Shown: positions 17,147-26,236, counted from the stretch's first letter. The stretch is 64,000 bases of DNA from Sinorhizobium sp. 6-70 (GCF_030124375.1 NZ_JASKLS010000008.1:62001-126000); one strand, 5' to 3'. Made by a program: numbers and translations. Notes: a model not told the origin generated them from the sequence alone.

Positions 17147-18649
17147 TTACTCCTCGATGCCGAGTTTGGTCTTGACGAGGGCCTGGACGGCCTGCGGATT
17201 GGCCTTGCCGCCAGTCGCCTTCATCACCTGGCCGACAAACCAGCCGGCGAGCGAAGGTTTCGCCTTGGCCTTTTCCACCTGGTCCGGATTGGCCGCGATG
17301 ATTTCATCGACTGCCTTTTCGATGGCACCAGTGTCGGTGACCTGCTTCATGCCGCGCGTTTCGACGATTTCGGCCGGATCGCCACCCTCGTTCCAGATGA
17401 TTTCAAAGAGGTCCTTGGCGATCTTCCCGGAGATGGTCTCGGCCTTGATGAGGTCGATGATGCCGCCGAGCTGGGCGGGCGAAACCGGAGTCTCTTCAAT
17501 GGTTTTGCCGGCTTTGTTCAACGCACCCAACAGGTCGTTGATGACCCAGTTCGCGGCCAGCTTGCCATCTCGACCTTCGGCGACGGCCTCGAAATAGTCG
17601 GCGATCGCCTTCTCCGAGACGAGAACCGAGGCATCGTAGACCGAAAGGCCCATCTCGCGGACGAAACGTTCCTTCTTGTCGTCCGGCAGTTCCGGAAGAT
17701 CGGCTTTCAGAGCCTCGACGAAGGCGTCGTCAAATTCGAGCGGCAGCAGGTCCGGGTCGGGGAAATAGCGATAGTCGTGCGCCTCTTCCTTCGAACGCAT
17801 CGACCGCGTCTCGCCCTTGTTGGCGTCGAAGAGTCGCGTCTCCTGATCGATCGTGCCACCATCCTCGAGGATCGCGATCTGTCGACGCGCTTCATATTCG
17901 ATCGCCTGGCCGACGAAGCGGATGGAGTTGACGTTCTTGATCTCGCAGCGCGTGCCGAAGGGCTCGCCCGGACGGCGAACCGAGACGTTGACGTCAGCCC
18001 GCATCGAACCTTCGTCCATGTTGCCGTCGCAGGTACCAAGGTAGCGTACGATCGAACGCAGCTTGGTGAGATAGGCTTTCGCCTCGTCCGACGACCGCAG
18101 GTCCGGCTTCGAGACGATTTCCATCAAGGCGACGCCCGAGCGGTTAAGGTCGACAAACGACATGGAGGGATGCTGGTCGTGCATCGATTTTCCGGCGTCC
18201 TGCTCCAGATGCAGACGTTCGATGCCGATCTCGACATCCTCGAATTGGCCCTGACGATCCGGCCCGATGGAGATGATGATCTTGCCCTCGCCGACGATCG
18301 GATCCTTGTACTGCGAGATCTGATAGCCCTGCGGCAGGTCCGGATAAAAGTAGTTTTTCCGGTCGAAGATCGAGCGATTGTTGATCTTCGCCTTGAGGCC
18401 TAGACCGGTGCGAACCGCCTGCCTCACGCACTCCTCGTTGATGACCGGCAACATGCCCGGCATCGCGGCATCGACCAGCGAGACATTGGCATTGGGCGCA
18501 TTGCCGAATTCCGTCGACGCCCCCGAGAACAGCTTCGAATTGCTGAGCACCTGAGCATGGACTTCCATGCCGATGATGACTTCCCAGTCGCCGGTGGCGC
18601 CGGGGATGAAGCGTTTCGGATCGGGAGTGCGGACGTCGACAATGCTCAT
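17147..18649 (-). CDS. gatB: Asp/Glu-tRNA amidotransferase subunit B
   Basis: Kinase/transamidase subunit of GatCAB, which converts misacylated Glu-tRNA(Gln) and Asp-tRNA(Asn) to the amide forms. 500 residues from ATG 18649, preceded by AAGAAGAG; the frame extends to 18781 but that extension is not family-like. The cradle domain shows GMEVHAQVLSNSKLFSGAS, FDRKNYFYPDLPQGYQISQ, MDEGSMRADVNVSVR and EIKNVNSI; the helical and YqeY-like tRNA-binding tail closes the protein (GWFVGQVMKATGGKANP). Unusually for an operon-minded view, gatC and gatA lie about 6 kb away, separated by four unrelated genes. Confidence 0.96.
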   Translation of the reverse strand: MSIVDVRTPDPKRFIPGATGDWEVIIGMEVHAQVLSNSKLFSGASTEFGNAPNANVSLVDAAMPGMLPVINEECVRQAVRTGLGLKAKINNRSIFDRKNYFYPDLPQGYQISQYKDPIVGEGKIIISIGPDRQGQFEDVEIGIERLHLEQDAGKSMHDQHPSMSFVDLNRSGVALMEIVSKPDLRSSDEAKAYLTKLRSIVRYLGTCDGNMDEGSMRADVNVSVRRPGEPFGTRCEIKNVNSIRFVGQAIEYEARRQIAILEDGGTIDQETRLFDANKGETRSMRSKEEAHDYRYFPDPDLLPLEFDDAFVEALKADLPELPDDKKERFVREMGLSVYDASVLVSEKAIADYFEAVAEGRDGKLAANWVINDLLGALNKAGKTIEETPVSPAQLGGIIDLIKAETISGKIAKDLFEIIWNEGGDPAEIVETRGMKQVTDTGAIEKAVDEIIAANPDQVEKAKAKPSLAGWFVGQVMKATGGKANPQAVQALVKTKLGIEE

Positions 18650-18782
18650 GTCATGCTCTTCTTTGAAGCCTGAATTTCGAACTTTCTCGGTAGAGCAATT
18701 GGACCTCCGGTGCAAGGCTTGTGAGGCACCTCGCGCCCCGGCGGCACGCTCGCAACGATACAGCACACCTAACCTGTGCAAC

Positions 18783-18811
18783 CTTGACGTTCGTACCGCT
18801 GTCTTCTAGAA
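18783..18811 (+). promoter_or_regulatory. Sigma-70-type promoter for the DUF3857 gene
   Basis: CTTGAC (18783-18788), a 17-base spacer, and CTAGAA (18806-18811) match the Sinorhizobium housekeeping consensus (CTTGAC-N17-CTATAT) in the -35 box exactly and in four of six -10 bases. The predicted transcript start is about 100 bases before the ATG at 18918. Confidence 0.6.
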
Positions 18812-18917
18812 AATCCTGCCGCTGCCTATTCTGAATTGACTTATCAGCCTGGACCAATCGATTGGTGGCCGTTCCATGACCGAACGAGCGCAGCGGCTCA
18901 ACATAAGGGTCCGGTTA

Positions 18918-21029
18918 ATGGTGCGTCGCAGATCGTTCGTTTTTCTTCTTGCTCTCATCTTGACGCTGCTGGGCCCGGGTTTGACGGCCAAGGCGGACGA
19001 ACAAGTGCACAAGACGCCAGCCGAAAAATGGGTGGAGATTGTCGGCATTCCTGAGCTCGACCCGGCACGCAACGTCGAGATCAGGAACGGAATCGCTTTC
19101 CTCCTGACGGATACGCAGATTCGGTATAGAAGCGGCGGATATTCGGTATTCGAGCGCCTGGCTTATAAAGTGACTGACCGGCCCGGCTTGGAACGCGGAG
19201 CACGGCTGGATATCGAATTCGATCCTTCGCGCGAGAGGCTTTCCTTCAACCGACTGATGATCGTTAGAGACGGAGTTGTCATCGACAAACTCGGTGACGC
19301 GAAGTTCGAGATATTCCGCCGGGAGACGGATTCCGAGAGAGGCATTTTTGACGGTCGCCTCACGGCGCATGTCGATCTCAGCGATGTGCGCGTCGGCGAT
19401 ATCGTGGACTATTCCACGACCTATGAAGTCACCCCGACAGTGGCGAAGGATCTTTTGTTTACTCGCTTTCAGGCTGAATGGGGTGAGCCCGTCGCCCTTA
19501 CAAGGGAACGGATCATCTGGCCTACAGAAAAGCCGCTCAACATACGCGCGGTCAGGACAGGACTGAAACCAAGGGTGACAAACGCCGGGGGCGAAACGAC
19601 CTATTTGTGGGAAACGGCCAATCCTGTGCCAGTGAAACTCCAGGACAATCTGCCGGTCGATTATCCTAATTTCGGCTTCGTGCAGATATCTTCAGAGTTC
19701 GACTGGCAGCCCGTCGTCGATGCCGTGCTTCCTTTCTATCAACCGGCGGAGAGCTTTCCGGCCGATTTTGAGGCCAAGCTCACTGAAATCGAAGTCCGCC
19801 ATGGTTCGCTAGAGGATCGCCTCATCGCCGCATTGCGGCTAGTCCAGGACGAGATCCGCTACGTCAGCCTGTCGATGGGAGCGGGATCCTATGTGCCACG
19901 CCGTCCGGAAACGGTGCTGGCCAGCGGCTTCGGCGACTGCAAGGACAAAACGCTACTCCTCGTTTCAGCCTTGCGGCGGCTGGGCGTCGAAGCCGAGGCG
20001 GCTCTCACCGATATCGATGAAGGCAGGGCGCTTGAACATGCCGTTCCTGCGCTTCAGGTCTTCGACCACGCGATCGTCAAAGCGAAGATAGGCGAACGGG
20101 TCTGGTGGCTCGACGCGACCGACTATCTGCAGGGCGGACGCGCAGCGAACATCGTTCAGCCCGATTATGGCTTTGCATTGCCGCTGGTTGTTTCCGGAGC
20201 CGTACTCGAGAAGCTTCCGGAGAAGGAACTGTTAGAGCCTACTCAGTCCGTCACTGAGCGATTTGCGTTTCCGAAGCGGGATGGCGAGCCCCTGGTACTG
20301 ACCGTAAACACCATCTACCGCCACGGCGATGCCGACAATATGCGGCGTAAGCTTGCGAGCACATCGAAGCCAAAGCTCGCCGACGACTACCTTCAATATT
20401 ACAACCGGCAGTACCCGGGCATTAAAAGCACGTCGATGCTCGAAAGCGGAGATGACCGCGACCTTAACATCGTCACGACAATGGAGGCCTACGAACTTCC
20501 CTCCGGGGCACTCCTTGCCAACGACCTTGCCAAGAATTTCCCATTGCGAGCAGATATCGGCATTAGCGACATGCCGAGGCCAACCACAATCGGCCGTACC
20601 GGACCGATTGCGCTGGGACCTCAGGTTTTCAAGAGCCACAAGGTCACCGTGTCGAACCTCAACGCGCGCTTCTCACTGCCTGCAAATATAGACGTGCCCG
20701 ACCCGCGCGTCTCACTTAGGCTACACTGGTCGAGTATACCGACCGAGTTCGAAGTCGAATGGCGCTTTCGGATGTTGGAGGGGCGAGTTCCCCCTGAAGA
20801 GATCGGCGCCTACCTGAAAGCCGCCGACGACATCGAACGCAACTCCGCATTCTCCTTCGATTTCACCTATGTCGACCCCGTCGATGCAGGCAGCAACAAT
20901 CGTTCGAGCCCCAATATGGCCGGCCTTTTTGGTATCGGAGTCGCTGTGCTTTTCTTGGTTGGGGTCGTAGTCGCGGCACTGGTCGTCGTTATGCTCCGGG
21001 ATCTGGATTCTGCAGCGGAAAGGGGATGA
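18918..21029 (+). CDS. DUF3857 and transglutaminase-like domain protein, secreted/membrane
   Basis: A 703-residue envelope protein. A signal sequence opens it (MVRRRSFVFLLALILTLLG, cleavage near TAKADEQ). The DUF3857 domain spans roughly residues 45-260; a transglutaminase-like cysteine-protease fold follows, with Cys in GFGDCKDKTLLL, His in VFDHAIVK and Asp in WWLDATDY forming the expected triad. A C-terminal transmembrane helix (FGIGVAVLFLVGVVVAALVVVML) would anchor it with the domains outside the cytoplasm. I prefer ATG 18918, with AAGGG 8 bases upstream, over ATG 18876. Substrate unknown. Base composition is slightly lower in GC than neighbours, suggesting an accessory gene. Confidence 0.85.
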   Translation: MVRRRSFVFLLALILTLLGPGLTAKADEQVHKTPAEKWVEIVGIPELDPARNVEIRNGIAFLLTDTQIRYRSGGYSVFERLAYKVTDRPGLERGARLDIEFDPSRERLSFNRLMIVRDGVVIDKLGDAKFEIFRRETDSERGIFDGRLTAHVDLSDVRVGDIVDYSTTYEVTPTVAKDLLFTRFQAEWGEPVALTRERIIWPTEKPLNIRAVRTGLKPRVTNAGGETTYLWETANPVPVKLQDNLPVDYPNFGFVQISSEFDWQPVVDAVLPFYQPAESFPADFEAKLTEIEVRHGSLEDRLIAALRLVQDEIRYVSLSMGAGSYVPRRPETVLASGFGDCKDKTLLLVSALRRLGVEAEAALTDIDEGRALEHAVPALQVFDHAIVKAKIGERVWWLDATDYLQGGRAANIVQPDYGFALPLVVSGAVLEKLPEKELLEPTQSVTERFAFPKRDGEPLVLTVNTIYRHGDADNMRRKLASTSKPKLADDYLQYYNRQYPGIKSTSMLESGDDRDLNIVTTMEAYELPSGALLANDLAKNFPLRADIGISDMPRPTTIGRTGPIALGPQVFKSHKVTVSNLNARFSLPANIDVPDPRVSLRLHWSSIPTEFEVEWRFRMLEGRVPPEEIGAYLKAADDIERNSAFSFDFTYVDPVDAGSNNRSSPNMAGLFGIGVAVLFLVGVVVAALVVVMLRDLDSAAERG

Positions 21030-21270
21030 CGAAGGGGCTAGAAGCGAAGTGCGATCATTAGCAGAGAGGCCACTGCTGCTACGAACCTGGAATCTCCGTC
21101 GCTTCTTGACGCCTGGGCGGCCATTTCCTAAAAGAATCGGCTTCCGAATGGAGTCTTGATGTTCTTTCAGTCTGAGTCCCGGTAAGGGCCCTGCCGCAGT
21201 TGCTATGACCTGCGCGCACGGGCCGGAAACGTCAACCCCGCTCATCTGACGATTTGCGGAACGTTTTCTT

Positions 21271-21286
21271 GCGTTCTCAAGAACGC
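21271..21286. promoter_or_regulatory. Palindrome upstream of the YjhX-like gene
   Basis: GCGTTCTCAAGAACGC is a perfect 16-base palindrome ending 20 bases before the ATG at 21307. Its position would suit an operator or a short leader hairpin. No matching regulator is encoded next to it. Confidence 0.4.
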
Positions 21287-21306
21287 CATTCCGGAACACT
21301 CAAACC

Positions 21307-21561
21307 ATGGATATTTCGCGCGCAGAACAGCGCATTCTTCATTATCTGGCCCAGGGCGGCCGCATCGAAATCACTCGCGAAGGCAAGGCAATCGCCGAAA
21401 TCCGCTGCTTCACGCGCGATGGCTGGGTCTTTCCCGGCGTCGACCTCGAGCTTTTTCGCAAGCTGAAACGTAAAAGAGCGATCAAGTCCTCGGGTGGCAA
21501 GCCCTACCGCATCACCGAGCGAGGCCTCTATCTCGTCAGATCGGAACTCAACAACCGCTGA
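21307..21561 (+). CDS. YjhX family toxin-like protein (UPF0386)
   Basis: An 84-residue protein that aligns by eye with E. coli YjhX along its full length: MDISRAEQRILHYLAQGGRI at the N-terminus, an internal CFTRDGW, LFRKLKRKRAIKSSGGKPYRIT and a C-terminal LVRSELNNR. YjhX was described as the toxin of a YjhX/YjhQ pair, where the antitoxin is a GNAT-like protein. No adjacent antitoxin gene is present here, although two GNAT genes lie about 4-5 kb away. The predicted fold is a small winged-helix-like domain, so a DNA-binding role is an alternative. A hairpin follows the stop. Confidence 0.82.
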   Translation: MDISRAEQRILHYLAQGGRIEITREGKAIAEIRCFTRDGWVFPGVDLELFRKLKRKRAIKSSGGKPYRITERGLYLVRSELNNR

Positions 21562-21581
21562 GCGGCCGGGGTGCACGTCTA

Positions 21582-21605
21582 CCCCGGAGGTTACTACCTC
21601 CGGGG
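21582..21605 (+). terminator. Hairpin after the YjhX-like gene
   Basis: A perfect 9-bp stem CCCCGGAGG (21582-21590) and CCTCCGGGG (21597-21605) with loop TTACTA, 21 bases after the stop and before the convergent GGDEF gene. No T tract follows. Confidence 0.55.
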
Positions 21606-21636
21606 CTTCAATGAATGCGGCGTGCATCGTCCGGCT

Positions 21637-23112
21637 TCAGATTTTGGCGGTCTTCTCCAGTAAGGTCCCTCTTTCTGCGGAGGAAACCGGTTCGCCGACG
21701 CGATCCCGTCCCGCTGCCTTGGCGCCATAGAGGGCTACATCGGCTTGCGACAGCAGGTGCGCCAGGCCCATCTCCGACTGCGCCGCCGTTGCGATGCCGA
21801 TGCTGGCTGTGACGCTCAACCTGCCGCCGTGCGCAAATTCGATGGCCGTCGATCGTATGGCGCGCAAAACGCGCTCGGCCACATCCCTCGCGTCCTGGGG
21901 AGATTGGCGCGCGAGCACGATCGCGAACTCCTCTCCGCCAAGCCGCCCGAAGAGATCATCGGTCCGCAGGTTGGCGCGGATGGTCCGCGCCACCACCTGC
22001 AAGACATGATCTCCGACGGCGTGTCCATGGGTATCGTTGATCGCCTTGAAATGATCGATGTCGATCATCATGGCATAGGCAGGCTCGTCGCTTTTCTCCA
22101 GCCGCGCGATCAAGCTGCTCGCCCGCGCCATGAAAGCCCCGCGCGCCAGACACTGCGTAAGAAAATCGTAGTCGACCGCATGCGAAAGACGGGCGATCAG
22201 ACTGCGGCGCGCCGTGTCGACGCTCGCCACCGTCAAGGGTCCGAGGGCAAGCAGGGTTATTCCAAGCCGGGTCGATGTCAGCGTCGTTTCGGCAATGCCG
22301 CTGACGCCAAGACGCAAGGCGCCGGAGGCAACGGCCACCTGTGTCAAGAGGCTGACGATCATCGTCAACGCCGTGGTCGCGAAGAGACCATAGCTCAGCG
22401 CGCACCAAATTAACGCCGGTACGGGAAAGGCGATGGCGCCCGGACCGCCGACGATCAAAGCGGCACTGCAGGAAAGCACGAGAAGGATGAGGGGCAGCGG
22501 ATGTGCTGCCAGTGCCTGTCCATGCCTCAGAAACGCCGCCCTTCGTGATCTACGAACAAGAGACGGCATGGTCTGGAATACCGGAACCACAACTGTGTAG
22601 TTGACCAGGTCCGTTGTCAGCCATGAAAGGTACGCAGTCCAGGCGGGCTCACCGAAAAAAAACACGCTGGCACAGGCGCCGACCGCGGACGCGCAAACAC
22701 CAGCCGCCGTTGCCACGGCGAACATGTAAAGGACGGAAAGCGGCCGGCGCAGACGCCGATCCTCCTCGCGGAGGCGCGTGAAGAGGCCGTAGCCGAGGCC
22801 CGCGCTGACCAGGTTGGCGGTATTCAGACCGATCGCCTGCCAAAAATCGGATCCGGTGACGAGGTCGGCCATCACGTAGCCCGCTGCCGCCGAGAGCCAG
22901 CCCGCCGGCGAAGCCAGCGACGGGTTGCGCAGCATCAAGCCAAGCAAAATCGCGTTTGCGGGCCAGATCGAAGCCAGCATTCCCACCGGTCGGCTGAAAA
23001 TACCGAGCAGAGACGCGATGAAAACGATCAGTCCAAGACAGACAATCAGGAACGGATGGAAGGAATACTTATTAAACGTCAATCGTTCAATACTATTTTC
23101 AGATGCTTGCAA
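21637..23112 (-). CDS. MASE1-GGDEF diguanylate cyclase
   Basis: A 491-residue membrane sensor predicted to make cyclic di-GMP. The N-terminal 300 residues form about eight transmembrane helices with the MASE1 pattern (IWPANAILLGLMLR, then WLTTDLVNYTVVVPVF). The C-terminal GGDEF domain has YDFLTQCLARGAF, MMIDIDHFKAINDTHGHAVGDHVL and the active-site GGEEF, so it should be an active cyclase; there is no EAL domain and no clear RxxD inhibitory site directly upstream. The start is TTG at 23112 with GGGGGA upstream. It stands alone, convergent with the YjhX-like gene. The ligand sensed is unknown. Confidence 0.9.
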   Translation of the reverse strand: MQASENSIERLTFNKYSFHPFLIVCLGLIVFIASLLGIFSRPVGMLASIWPANAILLGLMLRNPSLASPAGWLSAAAGYVMADLVTGSDFWQAIGLNTANLVSAGLGYGLFTRLREEDRRLRRPLSVLYMFAVATAAGVCASAVGACASVFFFGEPAWTAYLSWLTTDLVNYTVVVPVFQTMPSLVRRSRRAAFLRHGQALAAHPLPLILLVLSCSAALIVGGPGAIAFPVPALIWCALSYGLFATTALTMIVSLLTQVAVASGALRLGVSGIAETTLTSTRLGITLLALGPLTVASVDTARRSLIARLSHAVDYDFLTQCLARGAFMARASSLIARLEKSDEPAYAMMIDIDHFKAINDTHGHAVGDHVLQVVARTIRANLRTDDLFGRLGGEEFAIVLARQSPQDARDVAERVLRAIRSTAIEFAHGGRLSVTASIGIATAAQSEMGLAHLLSQADVALYGAKAAGRDRVGEPVSSAERGTLLEKTAKI

Positions 23113-23609
23113 CGAGCGTCCCCCACGTCGCTACGTAATTTCACGAGCCCTAATATTTCAGGAGTGGTGAACGAGGTGTGAATAAAGGCGTTCGGAGCTA
23201 TGCAATCTGGGAAACGCAGCATTCGCGAAAGCGGGATTCGAGCGACGCCAGCCGCGGATGCGGCCGCTTTCTTCGATCAAAGGACCACTATATTGTTTCC
23301 TTAAACCAGAGCCGATTTAAGGAAACATGCAGCAATTCAAAGTGCTACAGGGTCCTTTGCGTGTCTGATAAGACGCGCGGCGCTGTAGGTGCCAATGACG
23401 AGTGACGAACGTGTCAGACGAATGCTCCGCGAGGCGCAGGACTTTCGCAGCACCGGCGAGCCCGGAAACGGCCTGTTCCGAAGCCCTGAGGCCGATGTCC
23501 GCAAGAAGTCGTACGTCGCTTTGACGGACACGGCGGATGGGGAACATGGAGCGGTCCCATTCCGCCCCACTCCATCATTTCTTCCGCAGCCTGGCCAGCC
23601 CAGCCCGCC
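23113..23609. other. Intergenic region GGDEF gene / gatA
   Basis: This 497-base gap lies upstream of the GGDEF gene and downstream of gatA. It holds a complete two-palindrome repeat (23294-23388) and otherwise no supported gene. Short frames present are antisense to gatA or overlap the repeat and lack ribosome-binding sites. Confidence 0.45.
23294..23388 (+). repeat. RIME-like repeat, complete copy
   Basis: The clearest copy in the window, 95 bases. Palindrome 1 is TGTTTCCTTAAA...GATTTAAGGAAACA (23294-23327). The linker is TGCAGCAATTCAAAGTG. Palindrome 2 is CTACAGGGTCC...GGCGCTGTAG, containing the GTCTGATAAGAC core. The arrangement of two large palindromes in about 100 bases matches the rhizobial intergenic mosaic element described in Rhizobiaceae. 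Confidence 0.8.
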
Positions 23610-25088
23610 TTACCACCACTTGGACGGTGCGAAGCGGCCCGCAGCCTGTTCGATGACATGCGCCGTCTTGAACAGCGTCTCCTCCTCGAACGGCTTGCCG
23701 ATCAGCTGCAGACCTAGCGGAAGGCCCTTGCGATCTAGCCCGCCCGGCACCGCGATGCCCGGCAGCCCCGCCATGTTGACCGTCACGGTGAAGATGTCGT
23801 TCAGGTACATCTTCACCGGATCGGCTGCGAGATCCTCGTCCGCAATGCCAAAGGCCGAGGACGGCGTCGCCGGTGTCAGGATCGCGTCGACACCTGCATC
23901 GAAAACGAGCTCGAAGTCTCGCTTGATCAGCGTTCGGACTTTCTGCGCGCGCAGGTAATAGGCGTCGTAATAGCCGGCGGAGAGCACATAGGTGCCGATC
24001 ATGATGCGGCGCTTGACCTCCTGGCCGAAGCCCGCGGCGCGCGTCTTCTCATACATGTCGATGATATCCTTGCCGTCGACGCGCAGGCCGTAGCGGACAC
24101 CGTCATAGCGCGCGAGGTTCGACGACGCCTCGGCGGGCGCGACGATATAATAGGCCGGCAGCGCATATTTCGTGTGCGGCAGCGAGATGTCGACGATCTC
24201 GGCACCGGCGTCCTTCAGCCAGGCAATGCCCTGCTGCCAGAGCGTCTCGATTTCCTCCGGCATGCCGTCGACGCGGTATTCCTTCGGGATACCGATCTTC
24301 ATGCCCTTGATCGACTTGCCGATCGACGCCTCATAATCCGGCACGGGCAAGTCGACCGAGGTCGTATCCTTCGCGTCGACGCTCGCCATCGACTTCAAAA
24401 GGATCGCCGCATCGCGCACGTCGCGCGCGATCGGGCCAGCCTGGTCGAGCGAGGAGGCAAAGGCGACGACGCCCCAACGCGAGCAGCGGCCGTAGGTCGG
24501 CTTGATGCCGACAGTGCCGGTGAAGGCGGCCGGCTGGCGAATGGAGCCGCCCGTATCGGTCGCCGTGGCGCCAGCGCACAGATGGGCCGCGACCGCAGCC
24601 GCAGAGCCGCCGGAGGAACCGCCGGGCACGAGGTCGAGGTTGGAATTCTTGGCGCGCCAGGGGTTCTTGACCGGCCCGTAGTAGGACGTCTCGTTGGAGG
24701 AGCCCATCGCGAACTCGTCCATGTTGAGCTTGCCGAGCATGACAGCGCCGTCATTCCAAAGGTTCTGGGTGACGGTCGATTCGTAGCGCGGCTTGAAGCC
24801 GTCGAGAATGTGGCTGCAGGCCTGCGTATGGACGCCGTCGGTGCCGAAGAGATCCTTGATGCCGAGCGGAATGCCTTCCAAAGCACCAGCCTTGCCGGCT
24901 GCGATACGGGCATCGGAGGCCTTCGCCATCTCGCGCGCCTTTTCCGGGGTCACGGCGACATAGGCGTTGATCGCGTCATTGGCCGCCTCGATCGCGGCGA
25001 TGTAGGCATCCGTCAATTCGACCGCAGTGATTTCCTTGGCGGAAAGCTTCGCGCGGGCTTCGGCGATCGTGAGGCTTGTAAGGGTCAT
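23610..25088 (-). CDS. gatA: Asp/Glu-tRNA amidotransferase subunit A
   Basis: Amidase-signature subunit that hydrolyses glutamine and supplies ammonia to GatB. The 493 residues from ATG 25088 have the Ser-cisSer-Lys triad: Lys78 in GIPLGIKDLFG, cis-Ser158 in VPGGSSGGSAAA and nucleophile Ser182 in TDTGGSIRQPA, with the same 24-residue Ser-Ser spacing as in characterised GatA proteins. An upstream TTG at 25109 is less likely. It lies 50 bases downstream of gatC and is cotranscribed with it. Confidence 0.96.
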   Translation of the reverse strand: MTLTSLTIAEARAKLSAKEITAVELTDAYIAAIEAANDAINAYVAVTPEKAREMAKASDARIAAGKAGALEGIPLGIKDLFGTDGVHTQACSHILDGFKPRYESTVTQNLWNDGAVMLGKLNMDEFAMGSSNETSYYGPVKNPWRAKNSNLDLVPGGSSGGSAAAVAAHLCAGATATDTGGSIRQPAAFTGTVGIKPTYGRCSRWGVVAFASSLDQAGPIARDVRDAAILLKSMASVDAKDTTSVDLPVPDYEASIGKSIKGMKIGIPKEYRVDGMPEEIETLWQQGIAWLKDAGAEIVDISLPHTKYALPAYYIVAPAEASSNLARYDGVRYGLRVDGKDIIDMYEKTRAAGFGQEVKRRIMIGTYVLSAGYYDAYYLRAQKVRTLIKRDFELVFDAGVDAILTPATPSSAFGIADEDLAADPVKMYLNDIFTVTVNMAGLPGIAVPGGLDRKGLPLGLQLIGKPFEEETLFKTAHVIEQAAGRFAPSKWW

Positions 25089-25138
25089 GGTGTAATCGGG
25101 CTTTCGCAATCAGAAACGTCGGGGCGGGAGGCGGTTTC

Positions 25139-25426
25139 TTACTCGACCACTTTCGGGACGAGGAAGAAGTTGCGGTCCGAGTTCGGTGCATTGGCAACGA
25201 TGTCCGCAGCCTTATCGCCGTCGGCGACGGCATCGGTGCGCTTCTTCATGTTCATCGGCGTGACCGAGGTCATCGGCTCGACACCGTCGACATTCACTTC
25301 GGAAAGCTGCTCGACGAAGCCGAGAATGCCATTGAGCTCGCCCGTCATCCGTTCGGCTTCCTCTTCGCTGACGGCAATGCGGGCAAGGCGCGCGACGCGC
25401 TTTACGGTGGCAAGGTCTACGGACAT
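25139..25426 (-). CDS. gatC: Asp/Glu-tRNA amidotransferase subunit C
   Basis: Small linker subunit that wraps between GatA and GatB. The 95 residues match the family: VDLATVKRVARLARIAVSEEE, the GFVEQLSEVNVDGVEPM belt, and the C-terminal NAPNSDRNFFLVPKVVE motif. First gene of a gatC-gatA operon; gatB is 6 kb further on. Confidence 0.95.
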   Translation of the reverse strand: MSVDLATVKRVARLARIAVSEEEAERMTGELNGILGFVEQLSEVNVDGVEPMTSVTPMNMKKRTDAVADGDKAADIVANAPNSDRNFFLVPKVVE

Positions 25427-25531
25427 GATCGTCTCCGGTATCTCAAAGTTTCCCCCGCTATAAAGACGAGTTGAACAACGTGCAACGGGCGAATGTCGCC
25501 GAGAGCTTCCGCGACAGGCCGCCGTTGTTCT

Positions 25532-26236
25532 CTAGAGAGTGACGACGCCACCGACTTCAGGCGTTGCGACCAGCGTCGAGGCACCGTCCATGCCGGCGAC
25601 GAAGGTCTGCGGCGTCTGGTCGATGATCGGGAACGAGCCATAGTGACAGGGGATGGCCGTGTTGAATTTGAAGAAACGCTGGCAGGCGAGAGCGGCCACC
25701 GCGCCGCCCATGGTGAAGCGGTCGCCGATCGGCACGATGCCGATGTCCGGCTCATGCAGTTCGTGGACCAGCGCCATGTCCGAAAAGATATCCGTGTCGC
25801 CCATATGATAGAGCGTCGGCTCGTCGTCGAAGTGAAGCACCAGGCCGCCGGCACTTCCGAGCGAATGGGAAACGCCATCTTCGGTGATCTGCGCCGAGGA
25901 ATGAAGCGCGGTGACGAAGGTGACCGAGAAAGCGCCAAGCTGGATCGTCCCACCGGTGTTGCCCGGATCCATCTTCGATACGCCCTGCCGTCCAAGCCAC
26001 ATGCAAAGGTCGAAATTGCCAACCACCGTGGCTCCGGTTTCCTTGGCGATCGCAACCGTGTCGCCGACATGATCGCCGTGTCCATGTGTCAACAGGATAT
26101 GCGTCAGGCCCGCGGTTGCCGCCTTGCGCTCGGTTTCACGAAATGCCGGATTTCCGGTGAAGAATGGATCGATCAGGATTTTGGCCTTCGCCGTCTCGAC
26201 GTGGAAGGCGGAATGGCCGAGCCATTTGATCTTCAT
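25532..26236 (-). CDS. Metal-dependent hydrolase, UPF0173 (metallo-beta-lactamase fold)
   Basis: A 234-residue single-domain metallo-beta-lactamase-fold protein. It has MKIKWLGHSAFHVE at the N-terminus, an early Asp in LIDPFFTGNP, the metal-binding THGHGDHVGD, a further His in ALHSSAQ, GDTDIFSDM and the final His in PCHYGSF. The substrate is unknown; family members have been assigned phosphodiesterase- or lactonase-like activity only loosely. It lies upstream of gatCA on the same strand with about 100 bases between, and divergent from ruvX. Confidence 0.88.
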   Translation of the reverse strand: MKIKWLGHSAFHVETAKAKILIDPFFTGNPAFRETERKAATAGLTHILLTHGHGDHVGDTVAIAKETGATVVGNFDLCMWLGRQGVSKMDPGNTGGTIQLGAFSVTFVTALHSSAQITEDGVSHSLGSAGGLVLHFDDEPTLYHMGDTDIFSDMALVHELHEPDIGIVPIGDRFTMGGAVAALACQRFFKFNTAIPCHYGSFPIIDQTPQTFVAGMDGASTLVATPEVGGVVTL

